This document shows positions 43,925-53,594 of a DNA stretch of 64,000 nt, one piece after another. The stretch spans positions 1,683,217 through 1,747,216 of the forward strand of contig NZ_KI421513.1 of the NCBI RefSeq assembly GCF_000473325.1, written 5' to 3'. Made by a program: the position numbers and the translations under genes. Under the pieces are notes generated by a model, which worked only from the letters and a program-made list of their open reading frames with translations, did no database searches and had not been told where the DNA came from. This DNA is from Leisingera caerulea DSM 24564 (lineage in GTDB: Bacteria > Pseudomonadota > Alphaproteobacteria > Rhodobacterales > Rhodobacteraceae). Positions within the stretch are counted from its first letter, which is position 1. Each line of letters begins with the position of its first letter.

Positions 43925-44808
43925 GCCGTCAGGACCGGAGCCTGATAATAGGGCAGCTCTTCAACCCGTACGCTTTGCCGGTCAGCCTCATATTGCGTGC
44001 GCACGTGTTGCGCGATCTCTCCGAGAGTGGCGAACCAGACGTCACCCCTCTTCAAGATAGTTTCCATCCAGTCTTCCACCTGCCGCCACCGCGCCAAACG
44101 CCCGGTCAGGAAGGGATGCCAGATGCCAATCCAGAAGCCGCCTTCTTCGTATTGGGCTTCGAATTCCTCCCAAAATGGGGTCAGACCGGCGCGTGGCCCG
44201 GCGACGGGCATCATGTAGCCAATCTCCTCAAAATGGGCGAATTGCGGCCAGTCGTCGGTCCCCCAATGCGACGGAAGTTCGACCAAAGTCCGCCCGCCGG
44301 ATCGCATGAGATATGGCACATCATCCGCCATCAGCGAACTATCATAGTCGAATTCATGCTTGTTCAGCAAGTCGATGACGGCTTGCGTCACATTGTAAAC
44401 CGGCGCGCGATAGCCTTTTGGCACATTGCCCAGAACCCGCTTATGCGACTCCAGCGCGCGTTCAAACCAATAGGCTTGTTCAGACGCGCTATGGTTTGTC
44501 GGGTCTTCGTGCAAATAGCCATGATGGCCGATTTCATGACCATCTTTCAGGATGGCTTGCATAGCATCTGGATATTGCTCCACGACCCATCCGGGGGCGA
44601 AGAAGGACTGTTTCAGCCCAAGACGTTTGTAGGTTTCCAGAATCCGAGGGATGGCAACCGTCGGCCCGTAGCGTCCCATGGAGATCGGATAGAGGCGATC
44701 ATGCCCGTCGACCGGCTTTGCGATATGGATCAGGCTGTCCGCATCGATATCAAAGGTGATTGCACAGGCGCATCGCGCGCCGTTCGGCCAGATAATTTTC
44801 TTCTGCAT
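43921..44808 (-). CDS. NodB-fold polysaccharide deacetylase-like hydrolase
   Basis: A 295-residue cytoplasmic protein without a signal peptide. NodB metal motifs are TFDIDADS, GHEIGHHGYLHED and GYRAPVYN. The sequence resembles the PuuE/HpPgdA branch, which includes allantoinase-like and cyclic-imide-type hydrolases rather than true chitin deacetylases. Absence of a signal peptide and its place among amidohydrolase and amidase genes argue for action on a small ring or amide intermediate. Confidence 0.8.
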   Translation of the reverse strand: MQKKIIWPNGARCACAITFDIDADSLIHIAKPVDGHDRLYPISMGRYGPTVAIPRILETYKRLGLKQSFFAPGWVVEQYPDAMQAILKDGHEIGHHGYLHEDPTNHSASEQAYWFERALESHKRVLGNVPKGYRAPVYNVTQAVIDLLNKHEFDYDSSLMADDVPYLMRSGGRTLVELPSHWGTDDWPQFAHFEEIGYMMPVAGPRAGLTPFWEEFEAQYEEGGFWIGIWHPFLTGRLARWRQVEDWMETILKRGDVWFATLGEIAQHVRTQYEADRQSVRVEELPYYQAPVLTA

Positions 44809-44823
44809 GGTCTTGCTCCTCTG

Positions 44824-46335
44824 TCACTTTTGCGGGGCGTTTTTCGTCAACCAATCGTCATACCAGCGCTGCAATGCGGATTTTACGGCGGCATATTCAC
44901 TGGCGCTCAGCCTTTGATCCGCGGCGCGCTGCATGCCGTCGGTGATGTTTTGAAGAATTTTCGTTTCGTCGCACTTTTTGGCTTCGCCGTGCGAAACGGC
45001 CAGTTGTCCGCCGGTGAAGACACTCTGGATATCCGTGGATTTTGCCGAGCTGACCAACAGCTCAACCGGATCAATGCCGGGGGCCAACCAGGGCCCTTCA
45101 AGACGGTCCAGGCGGAGGATTACAAAGTCGGCGCGTTTGCCGGCGGACAGGCTTCCGATGCTGTGATCCATACCCATCAAACGCGCGCCACCCATAGTGG
45201 CCATGTCGAAAACATCCTTCGCGGTCAGGCTTAGGTTTGCCCGATCACTTGACCAATAAAGGCTTTGCGCCAAACGCATTTCGGCGAACATATCGTCATC
45301 ACCTGCCAGGCTGGTCCCATCCATCCCCAGTGCGAGGTTAATGCCCATCCGCTTCATCAATGGCGCGGGTGCAATGCCGGACCGCAGCCGCAAGTTGGAA
45401 CTGGGATTGCACACGATATGCGCGCGCGCCTCGGCCACTTGCGCCAGATCTTTTTCGTCCGCCCAGACCATATGCGCCAAGGATAAGCCGTCAGAGAGCA
45501 GGCCAGCTTTACCCAATTCTGCGATGGCACCTTGAAAACTCCAGGCTGTAGCCGACAGGTGCTGCAGCCGAGACTCCTCGGCATGGGTGTGAATGCGCTG
45601 GCCGCTTTCGCGAACCTCCTTGGCGATGTCGCGCAGGGTCTCTTGGCCCGTCCAATGCGGTGCCGTGGGGCCAAACCAAACATCAGAGCATTCAGAAGCC
45701 GCGTATTCGCCATGCATCCGGGACAGAAGCCGCACAAAGCTTTGCGGTTCGATACGTGCGCGCGCAACGTGCTGGCGCTGCAGTTTGCATCGCAGAACCT
45801 CGGGCAAGGTGGTCAGAAACGACTGGCTTTGCCCGTATGGATGCACAAGCTGGTTGTGCCATCTCTCGCCCGGCGCGATGGCACAGGACAGGCCAAGCCC
45901 ATTATATACGGCGATTTTGTCCCTTATCTTCGCTTCGGCAAAGGTCGCTGTGTGACCCGCGGTGCAGGCATCCACAACAGCCGTTACCCCATTCTTCAGC
46001 AAGCGCATTGCCGCGTATTCGGTGGCGAGGCGCGGCGCAACGTCAGCTGCGCCAGCGGAGGCGAAAATCCAAGGCTCTAACAGGTCATCCCGTATCCCTT
46101 GGTTGATCAGGTTCACCCCATAGCAATGGTGATGCGCATTCACAAACCCGGGCAGGATCGCAGTGTTTGTGTCCGAATGCACCCTTGCGCTGGGATAACG
46201 TGACTTTAATTCGGCCAGAGGCGCCAAGCCAGCTATTCTGCCGTCTAGAACATAAAGCGCGTAGTCGTTGTGACTGTTAAAGGCATCTTCGATGATCCAG
46301 CGGGCGGAAAATATGTCGCCGCCATCAGCCGTCAT
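44824..46335 (-). CDS. Amidohydrolase of the cytosine deaminase/TrzN-AtzB class
   Basis: A 503-residue metal-dependent hydrolase with my preferred start MTADGGDIFSARWIIEDAFN; this overlaps the upstream stop by 11 nt (an ATG at 46392 gives 19 more residues). The metal ligands are PGFVNAHHHCYG (H68, H70), IHTHAEES, LAHMVWADE and the terminal Asp in LGMDGTSLAGDDDMF. The class deaminates or dechlorinates N-heterocycles. It likely makes the first chemical step after import. Confidence 0.85.
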   Translation of the reverse strand: MTADGGDIFSARWIIEDAFNSHNDYALYVLDGRIAGLAPLAELKSRYPSARVHSDTNTAILPGFVNAHHHCYGVNLINQGIRDDLLEPWIFASAGAADVAPRLATEYAAMRLLKNGVTAVVDACTAGHTATFAEAKIRDKIAVYNGLGLSCAIAPGERWHNQLVHPYGQSQSFLTTLPEVLRCKLQRQHVARARIEPQSFVRLLSRMHGEYAASECSDVWFGPTAPHWTGQETLRDIAKEVRESGQRIHTHAEESRLQHLSATAWSFQGAIAELGKAGLLSDGLSLAHMVWADEKDLAQVAEARAHIVCNPSSNLRLRSGIAPAPLMKRMGINLALGMDGTSLAGDDDMFAEMRLAQSLYWSSDRANLSLTAKDVFDMATMGGARLMGMDHSIGSLSAGKRADFVILRLDRLEGPWLAPGIDPVELLVSSAKSTDIQSVFTGGQLAVSHGEAKKCDETKILQNITDGMQRAADQRLSASEYAAVKSALQRWYDDWLTKNAPQK

Positions 46336-47014
46336 GAACAACAAATTCCAGCGCGCTCGGCTTGCCTTCGTCCCCGTTGACTGGGGTGACATCCTGCGGG
46401 CAGGCCGACATCACGGCGTAGACTGGCATCTCAGCTTTGAAGGTCATGCTGTCCCCCGGCTTTGACACTGGCGCAGCCCAGGCAAGGCTGCCATCAGGGT
46501 GAACTGGGACGTGCATCCACAGATTGAAGGGCGCTGGCACATGCGGTGCTTTTTTCCCGATAGCAAGCAAGGCCTGCCTCAAGTTGTCGGCGCAATTGTC
46601 GTGGTAATCAGTGACGCCCAATTGCTTGTACCGGTTGGCATCGCAAGCGGCGATCGTTGTGTCATGAACACCCGGCGAGGTGTCTTGGGTCAGCGTCAAA
46701 AGAGGATTGCGCAGATTGCTGACCAACCTGTCACCGACCTTTGGGAAAACAGACAGAAGATCCGTGTGCACATGCGGCATTGACATATATTCATGCAGCT
46801 CTGCCGCATTGAACGCCCAGAAATCGCAGACTTGCCAGCCGGTCGGATTGGTGATGGTCAAAGTCTGCCCGGCTGTCAAACGCACCGCGACACCGCAACG
46901 TGCTGGCACTGTATACCGTTCTGCAATGACCGGGATGCCGTCGGCAGAGACCGTGCTGTTCAGTGTTTGATTGAAACCATCGGGTTGGGAAGGGTCAAAA
47001 CTTTGCATGCGCAA
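46325..47014 (-). CDS. DUF1989 protein (urea carboxylase-associated / carboxyguanidine deiminase-like)
   Basis: A 229-residue protein of the DUF1989 family: VPARCGVAVRLTAGQTLTI, GWQVCDFWAFNA, then FNLWMHVPVHPDGSLAW. Some paired members form carboxyguanidine deiminase in guanidine use; here only one DUF1989 gene is present, so a related C-N hydrolysis is a better guess. It is the second gene of the minus-strand operon, after lysR. Confidence 0.8.
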   Translation of the reverse strand: MRMQSFDPSQPDGFNQTLNSTVSADGIPVIAERYTVPARCGVAVRLTAGQTLTITNPTGWQVCDFWAFNAAELHEYMSMPHVHTDLLSVFPKVGDRLVSNLRNPLLTLTQDTSPGVHDTTIAACDANRYKQLGVTDYHDNCADNLRQALLAIGKKAPHVPAPFNLWMHVPVHPDGSLAWAAPVSKPGDSMTFKAEMPVYAVMSACPQDVTPVNGDEGKPSALEFVVHDG

Positions 47015-47105
47015 GAACTCCTGATTAGGGGTTCAGAAACGCATGCTTCCCGGCAATTTAGAAATGACAAAAATTCAAGCGACGGATTAGATCGTTGCGG
47101 ACGCG

Positions 47106-48032
47106 CTAATCTTCAAAAAACCTTTGACCTACGGCGCTGTCGCGAAACTCATCTGCTTGGTCCAATAGCCATTCCCGGAACACACGAACGCGTGCACGAT
47201 TGGCGTAAGTTTCCGGGCAGACGAGAAAATAGCTCTTGTTCTTCAATGCCGTGTCAAAGGGAGCGACCAGCATATTGCGTTCCAGAAAACGCGCGGCGGC
47301 CAAAAGGCTGACCAGGGCCACACCATGACCATCGCTTGCCGTCAGCAAGCAGATGTGTTCCTCGGAATAGGTGACATAGGGCTCGACATCACCAGTATGC
47401 AAGCCAGCCGCGTCCATCCAGCGCTCCCAACTCGGATCCGCATCGGAAAACCCGCTCCATTGGTATTCGATCAGACGAGACTTCAGAAGATCTTCGGGGG
47501 AACTCAGTGACTTCGCCTTTTCCACGCTGCAGACAGGGGCCACCCAGTCATTCAAGACCCAAGCCACATTGCTGTCAGGATAATCGCCGAAGCCATACCG
47601 AATGGCCACATCCACATCGCTGGATTTGAAATCCACCAGCTGATCGCTTGACAGAACCCTTACCGAAATCTCTGGGTATTTCTCGTAAAACCCTCGCAGC
47701 CGCGGACTAAGCCAATTAGCCGCAAAGGACCCGGTTGTTGAGATTGTCAATGTGCCCGCAAGGTCGTCTTCCTCCAGCGCGAGAGAGGCGGCTTCGATGT
47801 TCTTGAAGGCCTCAATGATGTGGGGCGCGTAATTGGCCCCATCCTCCGTCAGTTTCAAGGCGCGGGTCAGCCGGTGGAACAGGGGCACCCCAAGTTGATC
47901 CTCCAGCGATTTGATCTGATGGGAAATGGCAGTCGGAGTAACGCATAGTTCATCGGCGGCATCCTTGAAACTCAGATGCCGGCAGGCCGCTTCGAAGGCC
48001 TGAATGCTTTTCAACGACGGAATCTTCGCCAT
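47106..48032 (-). CDS. LysR-family regulator (GcvA-like)
   Basis: A 308-residue protein. The winged helix MAKIPSLKSIQAFEAACRHL / ELCVTPTAISHQIKSLEDQL is a typical GcvA/AmpR-type DNA-binding domain; the effector domain follows (LSPRLRGFYEKYPEISVRVL). It heads the catabolic genes and is divergent from the ABC importer, the classic position for a regulator of both. Confidence 0.9.
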   Translation of the reverse strand: MAKIPSLKSIQAFEAACRHLSFKDAADELCVTPTAISHQIKSLEDQLGVPLFHRLTRALKLTEDGANYAPHIIEAFKNIEAASLALEEDDLAGTLTISTTGSFAANWLSPRLRGFYEKYPEISVRVLSSDQLVDFKSSDVDVAIRYGFGDYPDSNVAWVLNDWVAPVCSVEKAKSLSSPEDLLKSRLIEYQWSGFSDADPSWERWMDAAGLHTGDVEPYVTYSEEHICLLTASDGHGVALVSLLAAARFLERNMLVAPFDTALKNKSYFLVCPETYANRARVRVFREWLLDQADEFRDSAVGQRFFED

Positions 48033-48144
48033 GACGCGCGGCTTTGCTCTCCTGATGCGATGCTATTTCGTCGCTCTACTCTAACCCGATTGCCAGTTCA
48101 CATGTTGGCGAAATTCTCAGCTGTGAGGTGAAAACATCTAATTT

Positions 48145-48163
48145 GAGAAGATAGGGCATTCTC
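48145..48163. promoter_or_regulatory. Palindrome in the lysR/ABC intergenic region
   Basis: GAGAA (48145-48149) and TTCTC (48159-48163) form an inverted repeat with a 9-nt centre, consistent in spacing with LysR sites. It is 33 nt upstream of the importer start. Assignment is inferred from position. Confidence 0.35.
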
Positions 48164-48195
48164 TCTTGAATTTGCGTGAAAGTTGGGAGGTTGCC

Positions 48196-49725
48196 TTGGA
48201 TCCATTTTTGAAAGTCACCGGCATCGACAAGTCGTTTGGCGCCGTTCGTGCATTGCACAACGTCAATCTGCTGGCCTCGAAGGGCGAGTGCATTGCGATT
48301 TTGGGCGAGAACGGAGCGGGGAAAACCACGTTCGCAAGCGTTCTGATCGGTCTGTATCAGCCCGATAGCGGCGAAATCAAACTGGGCGGAACACCTGTTT
48401 CGGTGACCAGCCCAGCAAGAGCTATTGAGCATGGGATCGGCATGATCCACCAGCATTTCAGCCTGGTCGGCGCGATGACCGCCGAAGAGAACATTCTGAT
48501 CGGCTTGCCCAGCACAAAGAGGGGTGCCGAAGCGCGGGCGCGCATTCGGCAGCTTTGCAGCGACTTTGACTTTAACGTCGATTTCGACATCCGCGTGACG
48601 GAAATGCCTGTGGGCATGAAGCAAAGGGTGGAAATCCTTAAGGCGCTGTTTCGCGATGTATCGATCCTGATCCTGGATGAACCCACCAGCGTTCTTGCCC
48701 CGACCGAAGTCGCGCCGTTTCTCAAAGGGGTGCGCAAGCTGGTCGCCAACGGCTGCCTTGTCTTTTTCATCAGCCACAAGCTCGATGAAATCCGCGAAAT
48801 TGCCGATCGCGTCATGATAATGCGCCATGGGCGTGTCGAGGGAGTTCTTCCGGTTGCGACCACGCCCATGGCCCATATGTCAGCGCTTATGATGGGAGAA
48901 AAGTCGACCGGCGAAACGGTAGAGACGCCCAAGGCCAAACAGGCGCGCAACGACGCCAGCTCAGCACCGGACGCTCTGGTTGTCTCTGATGTCTGCCTGA
49001 CCGACCCAGGCGGCGCGGAAATCCTGCAAGATGTGACCCTCTCCGTGAAGGCTGGCGAAATCCTTGGAATCGCCGGGATCGATGGCAATGGCCAGACGGA
49101 GTTGAGCGAGGTGATCACCGGCCTCAAAAGGCAAACCAGCGGCGCCATCCACCTTAATGGCACGGAGATATCAAGCGCCTCCATCGCTTCGCGCATTGCA
49201 GATGGCATAGGCTTCGTGCCCGAGGACCGCCATGCCGAGGGCTTGGTCCTGTCGCTCAGTGTCGAAGAAAATATGGCCTTTCGATCCATTGGCGAAGACA
49301 GGTTCATGTCTGGCGGTCTGATTTCCCGGCGCGCAATGCACGAGATCGCAAGCGACGTGGTCGCGGCCTTTGACATCAGGCCCCCTGACCCGAAATTGAA
49401 CGCCTCGGCCTTATCCGGTGGCAATCAACAAAAAATCGTTCTGGCCCGTGAAGTGGCCCGGGCGCGCAATCTCTTGGTCGTCGTACAGCCGACTAAAGGG
49501 CTTGATGTCGGCGCAACGGAATTTGTTCAGAACCAGATCCGTGCCGTCGCCCAAACAGGCGTGGGGGTTCTCTATATCTCCACTGAACTTGAACATGTGC
49601 TCGACATCTCTGACCGCGTCGCAGTGATGGCCTTTGGCCGGATCACGGGTGTTGTCGATCCAGAAAACACAACCCTTCAAGATATCGGGCTCTTGATGAC
49701 CGCAGCGCCGGAGGAGGTACAATGA
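48196..49725 (+). CDS. BMP-type ABC transporter ATP-binding protein (duplicated ATPase)
   Basis: A 509-residue protein with a TTG start (then DPFLKVTGIDKSFGAVRAL), chosen because GGGAGG lies 5 nt upstream; a TTG 30 nt earlier lacks a site. It contains two ATPase halves: Walker A GENGAGKTTF in the first, degenerate GIDGNGQTEL in the second, with signature LSGGNQQKIVLAREVA. This double-ATPase arrangement typifies sugar- and nucleoside-type (RbsA/NupA) importers. It overlaps the first permease by 4 nt. Confidence 0.9.
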   Translation: MDPFLKVTGIDKSFGAVRALHNVNLLASKGECIAILGENGAGKTTFASVLIGLYQPDSGEIKLGGTPVSVTSPARAIEHGIGMIHQHFSLVGAMTAEENILIGLPSTKRGAEARARIRQLCSDFDFNVDFDIRVTEMPVGMKQRVEILKALFRDVSILILDEPTSVLAPTEVAPFLKGVRKLVANGCLVFFISHKLDEIREIADRVMIMRHGRVEGVLPVATTPMAHMSALMMGEKSTGETVETPKAKQARNDASSAPDALVVSDVCLTDPGGAEILQDVTLSVKAGEILGIAGIDGNGQTELSEVITGLKRQTSGAIHLNGTEISSASIASRIADGIGFVPEDRHAEGLVLSLSVEENMAFRSIGEDRFMSGGLISRRAMHEIASDVVAAFDIRPPDPKLNASALSGGNQQKIVLAREVARARNLLVVVQPTKGLDVGATEFVQNQIRAVAQTGVGVLYISTELEHVLDISDRVAVMAFGRITGVVDPENTTLQDIGLLMTAAPEEVQ

Positions 49726-50807
49726 ACAGATTCACCATGCAACGCCGGATTGCGATTGCTTTGCTTTTAGCGCTGAGTGTTGGCGGGGTGCTGATCCTGC
49801 TGGACGGGTATAACCCGTTTGAGGCCTATAAGGTTCTGTTTCTGGAATCCTTCCTAAATTACTGGGGTTTCTCCAATACTTTGGTCAAAGCCTCGCCGAT
49901 GCTTCTGGCGGGGCTGGCCGTGATCATTCCGATGCGCGCCGGTGTGTTCAACATCGGTGGCGAGGGACAGATCTATATTGGCGGGTTGTTCGGCGCCGTC
50001 TTTGCTTTGGCGATCCCCGATCTGCCCGGTCTATTGGGCGTGCCGCTGATATTTGTCGCCGCCGCCATCGGCGGGGCGTTCTGGGCGGCAATTCCTGCTT
50101 ATCTCAAAGCCTATCGGGGCACGAATGAGGTCATTGTCACGCTGCTGATGAACTTCATTGCGATCCACATCGTCAGCTACGCCGTGGCCGGGCCGCTATT
50201 GGCCGAAGGCGCGCCATATCCTTACTCGGAGGAAGTCTCAGAAGCCTATCGCTTGCCTATTCTGATGCCGCGATCTGATACCCATGTGGGCTTTGTATTC
50301 GGGCTGGCCATGACGGTCATCTTGTATTTCTGGCTGCGCTTCACGCCATCGGGTTTCCAGCTGGACCTTGTGGGGCGCAATGCGCGCGCTGCGGCCTATG
50401 CCGGTGTGGACCAGAAAATGACCGTCATCCGCGCCATGTTGATTGGCGGCAGCCTTGCAGGCATGGCCGGCGCAATCGAGGTGATCGGGTTGAAGTACCG
50501 CCTGTTCCACCTGTTTAGCGATGGCTACGGCTATGACGGAATTGTCGTAGCCTTCCTTGCGGCTCTTAACCCAATTGTCGCGCCTTTGACCGCGCTGTTC
50601 CTTGCCGGGCTGTCTGCCGGCGCGGGAACGATGCAACGGGCCGTCGGGGTCGACAGTTCCGTCATCGACGTGGTCGAGGGGCTCGTCGTGGTTCTTGTCG
50701 CCGCCGCCCTCGTGACACCGCGAACCAGGTCAGCATCCATTCTGAAACCCTTGGCAAGAAACCTGCGGCTGCGCCGCCAAACACAACGCGAAAAGAAAGA
50801 GGCATAG
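49722..50807 (+). CDS. BMP-type ABC transporter permease 1
   Basis: A 361-residue inner-membrane protein of the BPD_transp_2 family. Conserved stretches include PMRAGVFNIGGEGQIYIGGL and AYLKAYRGTNEVIVTLLMNF. It pairs with the following permease to form the channel for a nucleoside-like solute. Confidence 0.9.
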   Translation: MNRFTMQRRIAIALLLALSVGGVLILLDGYNPFEAYKVLFLESFLNYWGFSNTLVKASPMLLAGLAVIIPMRAGVFNIGGEGQIYIGGLFGAVFALAIPDLPGLLGVPLIFVAAAIGGAFWAAIPAYLKAYRGTNEVIVTLLMNFIAIHIVSYAVAGPLLAEGAPYPYSEEVSEAYRLPILMPRSDTHVGFVFGLAMTVILYFWLRFTPSGFQLDLVGRNARAAAYAGVDQKMTVIRAMLIGGSLAGMAGAIEVIGLKYRLFHLFSDGYGYDGIVVAFLAALNPIVAPLTALFLAGLSAGAGTMQRAVGVDSSVIDVVEGLVVVLVAAALVTPRTRSASILKPLARNLRLRRQTQREKKEA

Positions 50808-50810
50808 ACT

Positions 50811-51743
50811 ATGATTGATCTTGTTTTGCTGGGCGACGTCCTTGCCGGAACCGCCCGATTGGGTACGCCAATTGCTTTTGCTGCCCTTGGCGGGGTGATC
50901 GCGGAACGTGGCGGGCTGTACAACATCGGCCTCGAAGGTCAGATCCTTGCCGGAGCGCTTGGCGCTGCAGCTGGATCTTTCGCAACCGGCTCCGCCATGA
51001 TCGGGCTCGGATGCGGGATCATTTGCGGCCTGATCTCAGGCCTGCTGCTTGGGTATATGTCGATTCGGCTGCGCATCAACCAGCTGGTTGGCGGTATCGC
51101 GCTCAACCTGCTGCTGGCCGGTCTCACAGCTTTTCTGTCTCGGCAGATATTCGGGGCTCAGGCCGGAGGGGCGCGGGTAAACGGGTTCTCGCAGACCGAT
51201 ATTCCCTTCTTGTCAGATCTTCCCGTCGTTGGCCCGTCCCTGTTTTCCCAGGATCCGCTGTTCTACCTTTTGATCGGATTGGCAATAGCAGCCTGGTTCT
51301 GGCTGATGAAATCCCACAAGGGTCTGGACCTGCGCGCCGTTGGCGAAAACCCGAAGGCTGCGGACTTGGCCGGAGTTCCTGTCTTTCGCATGCAATATCT
51401 CGCAATTGCAGTCAGCGGAGCCCTCGCGGCGCTGGCCGGGGTGCATCTGGTCTTGTCGCAAGTCTATGTGTTTGCGGAAGGCATGAGCGCGGGTAAAGGC
51501 TTCATAGCGCTTGCGGCAATCATCTTGGGACGTTGGTCGCCCATTGGCGCGATCTGCGCGGCGCTTTTCTTCGGCTTCTGTGATGCGGTGCAGTTCAAAC
51601 TGCAATTCACCTCGCCAGAGATTCCCTATCAGCTCTTCCTGATCTTGCCTTACCTCGCATCGCTCATCGCACTCGTGGTCCTCGGCGCCAAGGCCAGCGC
51701 ACCTGCATGCGTCGGACTGCCCTACGACCGGGAGCATCGATAA
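50811..51743 (+). CDS. BMP-type ABC transporter permease 2
   Basis: A 310-residue BPD_transp_2 permease with the family motif ERGGLYNIGLEGQILAGALG and the conserved central RAVGENPKAADLAGV. The start is 3 nt after the previous stop. The C-terminus continues to PYDREHR. Confidence 0.9.
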   Translation: MIDLVLLGDVLAGTARLGTPIAFAALGGVIAERGGLYNIGLEGQILAGALGAAAGSFATGSAMIGLGCGIICGLISGLLLGYMSIRLRINQLVGGIALNLLLAGLTAFLSRQIFGAQAGGARVNGFSQTDIPFLSDLPVVGPSLFSQDPLFYLLIGLAIAAWFWLMKSHKGLDLRAVGENPKAADLAGVPVFRMQYLAIAVSGALAALAGVHLVLSQVYVFAEGMSAGKGFIALAAIILGRWSPIGAICAALFFGFCDAVQFKLQFTSPEIPYQLFLILPYLASLIALVVLGAKASAPACVGLPYDREHR

Positions 51744-51832
51744 ATCTCAGCCGTGACGTGAGAAACCATCGTTTTTCACGCCGCGATCCTCCCGTCACCC
51801 TGACAACACATATCCAATATGGGAGAACAACA

Positions 51833-52786
51833 ATGCAATTGATTTCCAAACTATTGGCGGGGCTTGCGGCACTGATGTTGGCCGGGCCTGCGGCCGCTGA
51901 CGGGATCGAACGCGCCGCGATCGTTATGCCCGGATCGATTTCTGATAATGGCTGGAACCAAGCCGGATTCGAAGGTCTCACCAAGGCAGGTGAAGCGCTC
52001 GGCTTTGAAGCCGCCTTTTCTGAAAGCGTGCATCAGCCGGAACAAATCGAAGTCCTGAGTGACTACGCACGCCGGGGATATGACCTCGTGATCGGTCACG
52101 GCGGAGAATTCCAGGACGCAGTGGAACGTGTCGCAGCCCGCTTCCCGGAAACCATGTTCATTGTGAACAACGGACTGGGCACCAAAGACAACATTGCCAA
52201 CGCGGATTTCTATTTCAGCCAAATCGCTTATCTGATGGGCTACGTTGCTGGCTCCATGTCAGACACAGGCACCATCGGCATCATCGCGGCGCAGCAGTTC
52301 AAGTTCACGACCGACACGGTTGCTGGCTACGAAGCGGGCGCCAAAGCGGCCAATCCGGACGTCAGAGTTCTGGTTACCTGGACCGGCGACTGGGATGACA
52401 TCGCCAAGGGCAAAGAAGCTGCCTTGAACCAAATTTCCCAAGGCGCTGATGTCGTCTGGCCGACAATGGACAGTGCGACGCTGGGCTCGATGCAAGCCGT
52501 TCAGGAAAAAGGCGTCTATGGCATCGGTATCTATCGTGATGCGATCAACGAATGGCCGGAAATCCTGCAGTCCGCTATTCTGGATGTCCGAGGCAACATG
52601 CGGTCCTACCTGGAACTGGCAGCTGCTGGAAAATTGGAAGGTGCACTCTACCGGGCGGATATGGGCAATGAACTGGCCATGCGGATCGGGTCGTTCCACC
52701 CAGATATCCCGGTGGACGTTGTGGATGAAGTCAACAAACTGATCGACGCCATGAAGTCCGGCAATTTGGTTGTAAGTCCACAATAA
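51833..52786 (+). CDS. BMP-family substrate-binding protein
   Basis: A 317-residue periplasmic protein with a signal peptide (MQLISKLLAGLAALMLAGPA) starting after GGGAGAA. The BMP/Med fold shows AAIVMPGSISDNGWNQAGFE, DLVIGHGGEFQDAVERVAAR and IAAQQFKFTTDTVAGYEAGA. Family proteins bind purine nucleosides or related heterocycles. Encoded last in the importer operon and followed by a strong terminator. Confidence 0.9.
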   Translation: MQLISKLLAGLAALMLAGPAAADGIERAAIVMPGSISDNGWNQAGFEGLTKAGEALGFEAAFSESVHQPEQIEVLSDYARRGYDLVIGHGGEFQDAVERVAARFPETMFIVNNGLGTKDNIANADFYFSQIAYLMGYVAGSMSDTGTIGIIAAQQFKFTTDTVAGYEAGAKAANPDVRVLVTWTGDWDDIAKGKEAALNQISQGADVVWPTMDSATLGSMQAVQEKGVYGIGIYRDAINEWPEILQSAILDVRGNMRSYLELAAAGKLEGALYRADMGNELAMRIGSFHPDIPVDVVDEVNKLIDAMKSGNLVVSPQ

Positions 52787-52819
52787 TGCATCCCTGATAA
52801 TCGCTCCTCCTTTTACTCT

Positions 52820-52843
52820 CGCCCCCAAGTCTGGGGGCTTTTT
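52820..52843 (+). terminator. Rho-independent terminator after the BMP binding protein
   Basis: GCCCCCA, loop AGTC, TGGGGGC and TTTTTT give a textbook terminator 33 nt after the stop. Confidence 0.95.
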
Positions 52844-53300
52844 TATGGCTAGAGAAATCAATGATTGAAGCCTTTCGCTTGTACCGCGTGGGACTTTGTT
52901 ACCCCCGATTTCGCCGGAGTCGCTAGACTTTCTATTGCTGGTTTTCAGTGGGACAATACCCGCCAATGAAAAAATCCAGGACTGCCTAAGATCCAACCAT
53001 GCAAACGCTCAATGAACACCATCCGTGCAAAATTTTTCACCAGACATCCATGCACATTGCAGCATCTGTCAAACTGGGCTCGAAGCCCCATTTCGCCGCG
53101 CGCGGCACGAATGTCTGCTTCAGCCAGTGGAAAACCTAGGAGTCGCAAAAGGTAACTTTGCTGAGTCGGCTGAAAATATTTCGCTTTAAAATCAAGCAAC
53201 CAAGCTCCCCAAAAAGGCAAAACCTTTCCTTTTTCGTGTCTCCAACATCCCCGATCGCGCCTCCTGTTCCGCCAGTGGCGAAGCCTTCCCTGATTTTCAC

Positions 53301-53325
53301 TTCGGAAGACCTCGTGTCTTCCGGA
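53301..53325. repeat. Perfect hairpin
   Basis: TTCGGAAGAC (53301-53310) pairs with GTCTTCCGGA (53316-53325) over CTCGT, 10 bp with one G-T pair. Role unknown. Confidence 0.6.
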
Positions 53326-53572
53326 GGGCAAAGCAGGGTGGGCGCAGCCCGGACTGCGGCCGGACGGTGATCTGACACACGGGGCCGGAGCGGTGAAATT
53401 GGGAGGGGCCCGCGCCTGGCGCGGGAGGAACCGGATTTCTCCGTGGAGGCTGACGCGCAGCGGCATCAGAACCCGTGTTCAGATTGCCGGCCGGATGGCA
53501 GGCGGACCAATCAAACGGAAGATGCCAGGCGCGCTAGAGCGGAGCGGAGGCGCGGCTGACTTCTGTGCAAGC

Positions 53573-53594
53573 GATCGCGGTCTCGTCCGCGATC
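53573..53594. repeat. Hairpin in the gene-poor stretch
   Basis: GATCGCGG (53573-53580) pairs with CCGCGATC (53587-53594) over TCTCGT and is followed by ACATTTTAA; possibly a weak terminator of an unrecognised transcript. Confidence 0.5.

Noticed and set aside
53258..53275. Possible attachment-site copy of the tRNA-Arg 3' end (CCTCCTGTTCCGCCA)
   Set aside because: Only about 14 of 16 positions match with a gap, and the T-arm is absent; likely chance.
52945..53466. A 173-codon minus-strand frame in the gene-poor region
   Set aside because: Low-complexity, no ribosome site, spans the composition jump, no family resemblance.
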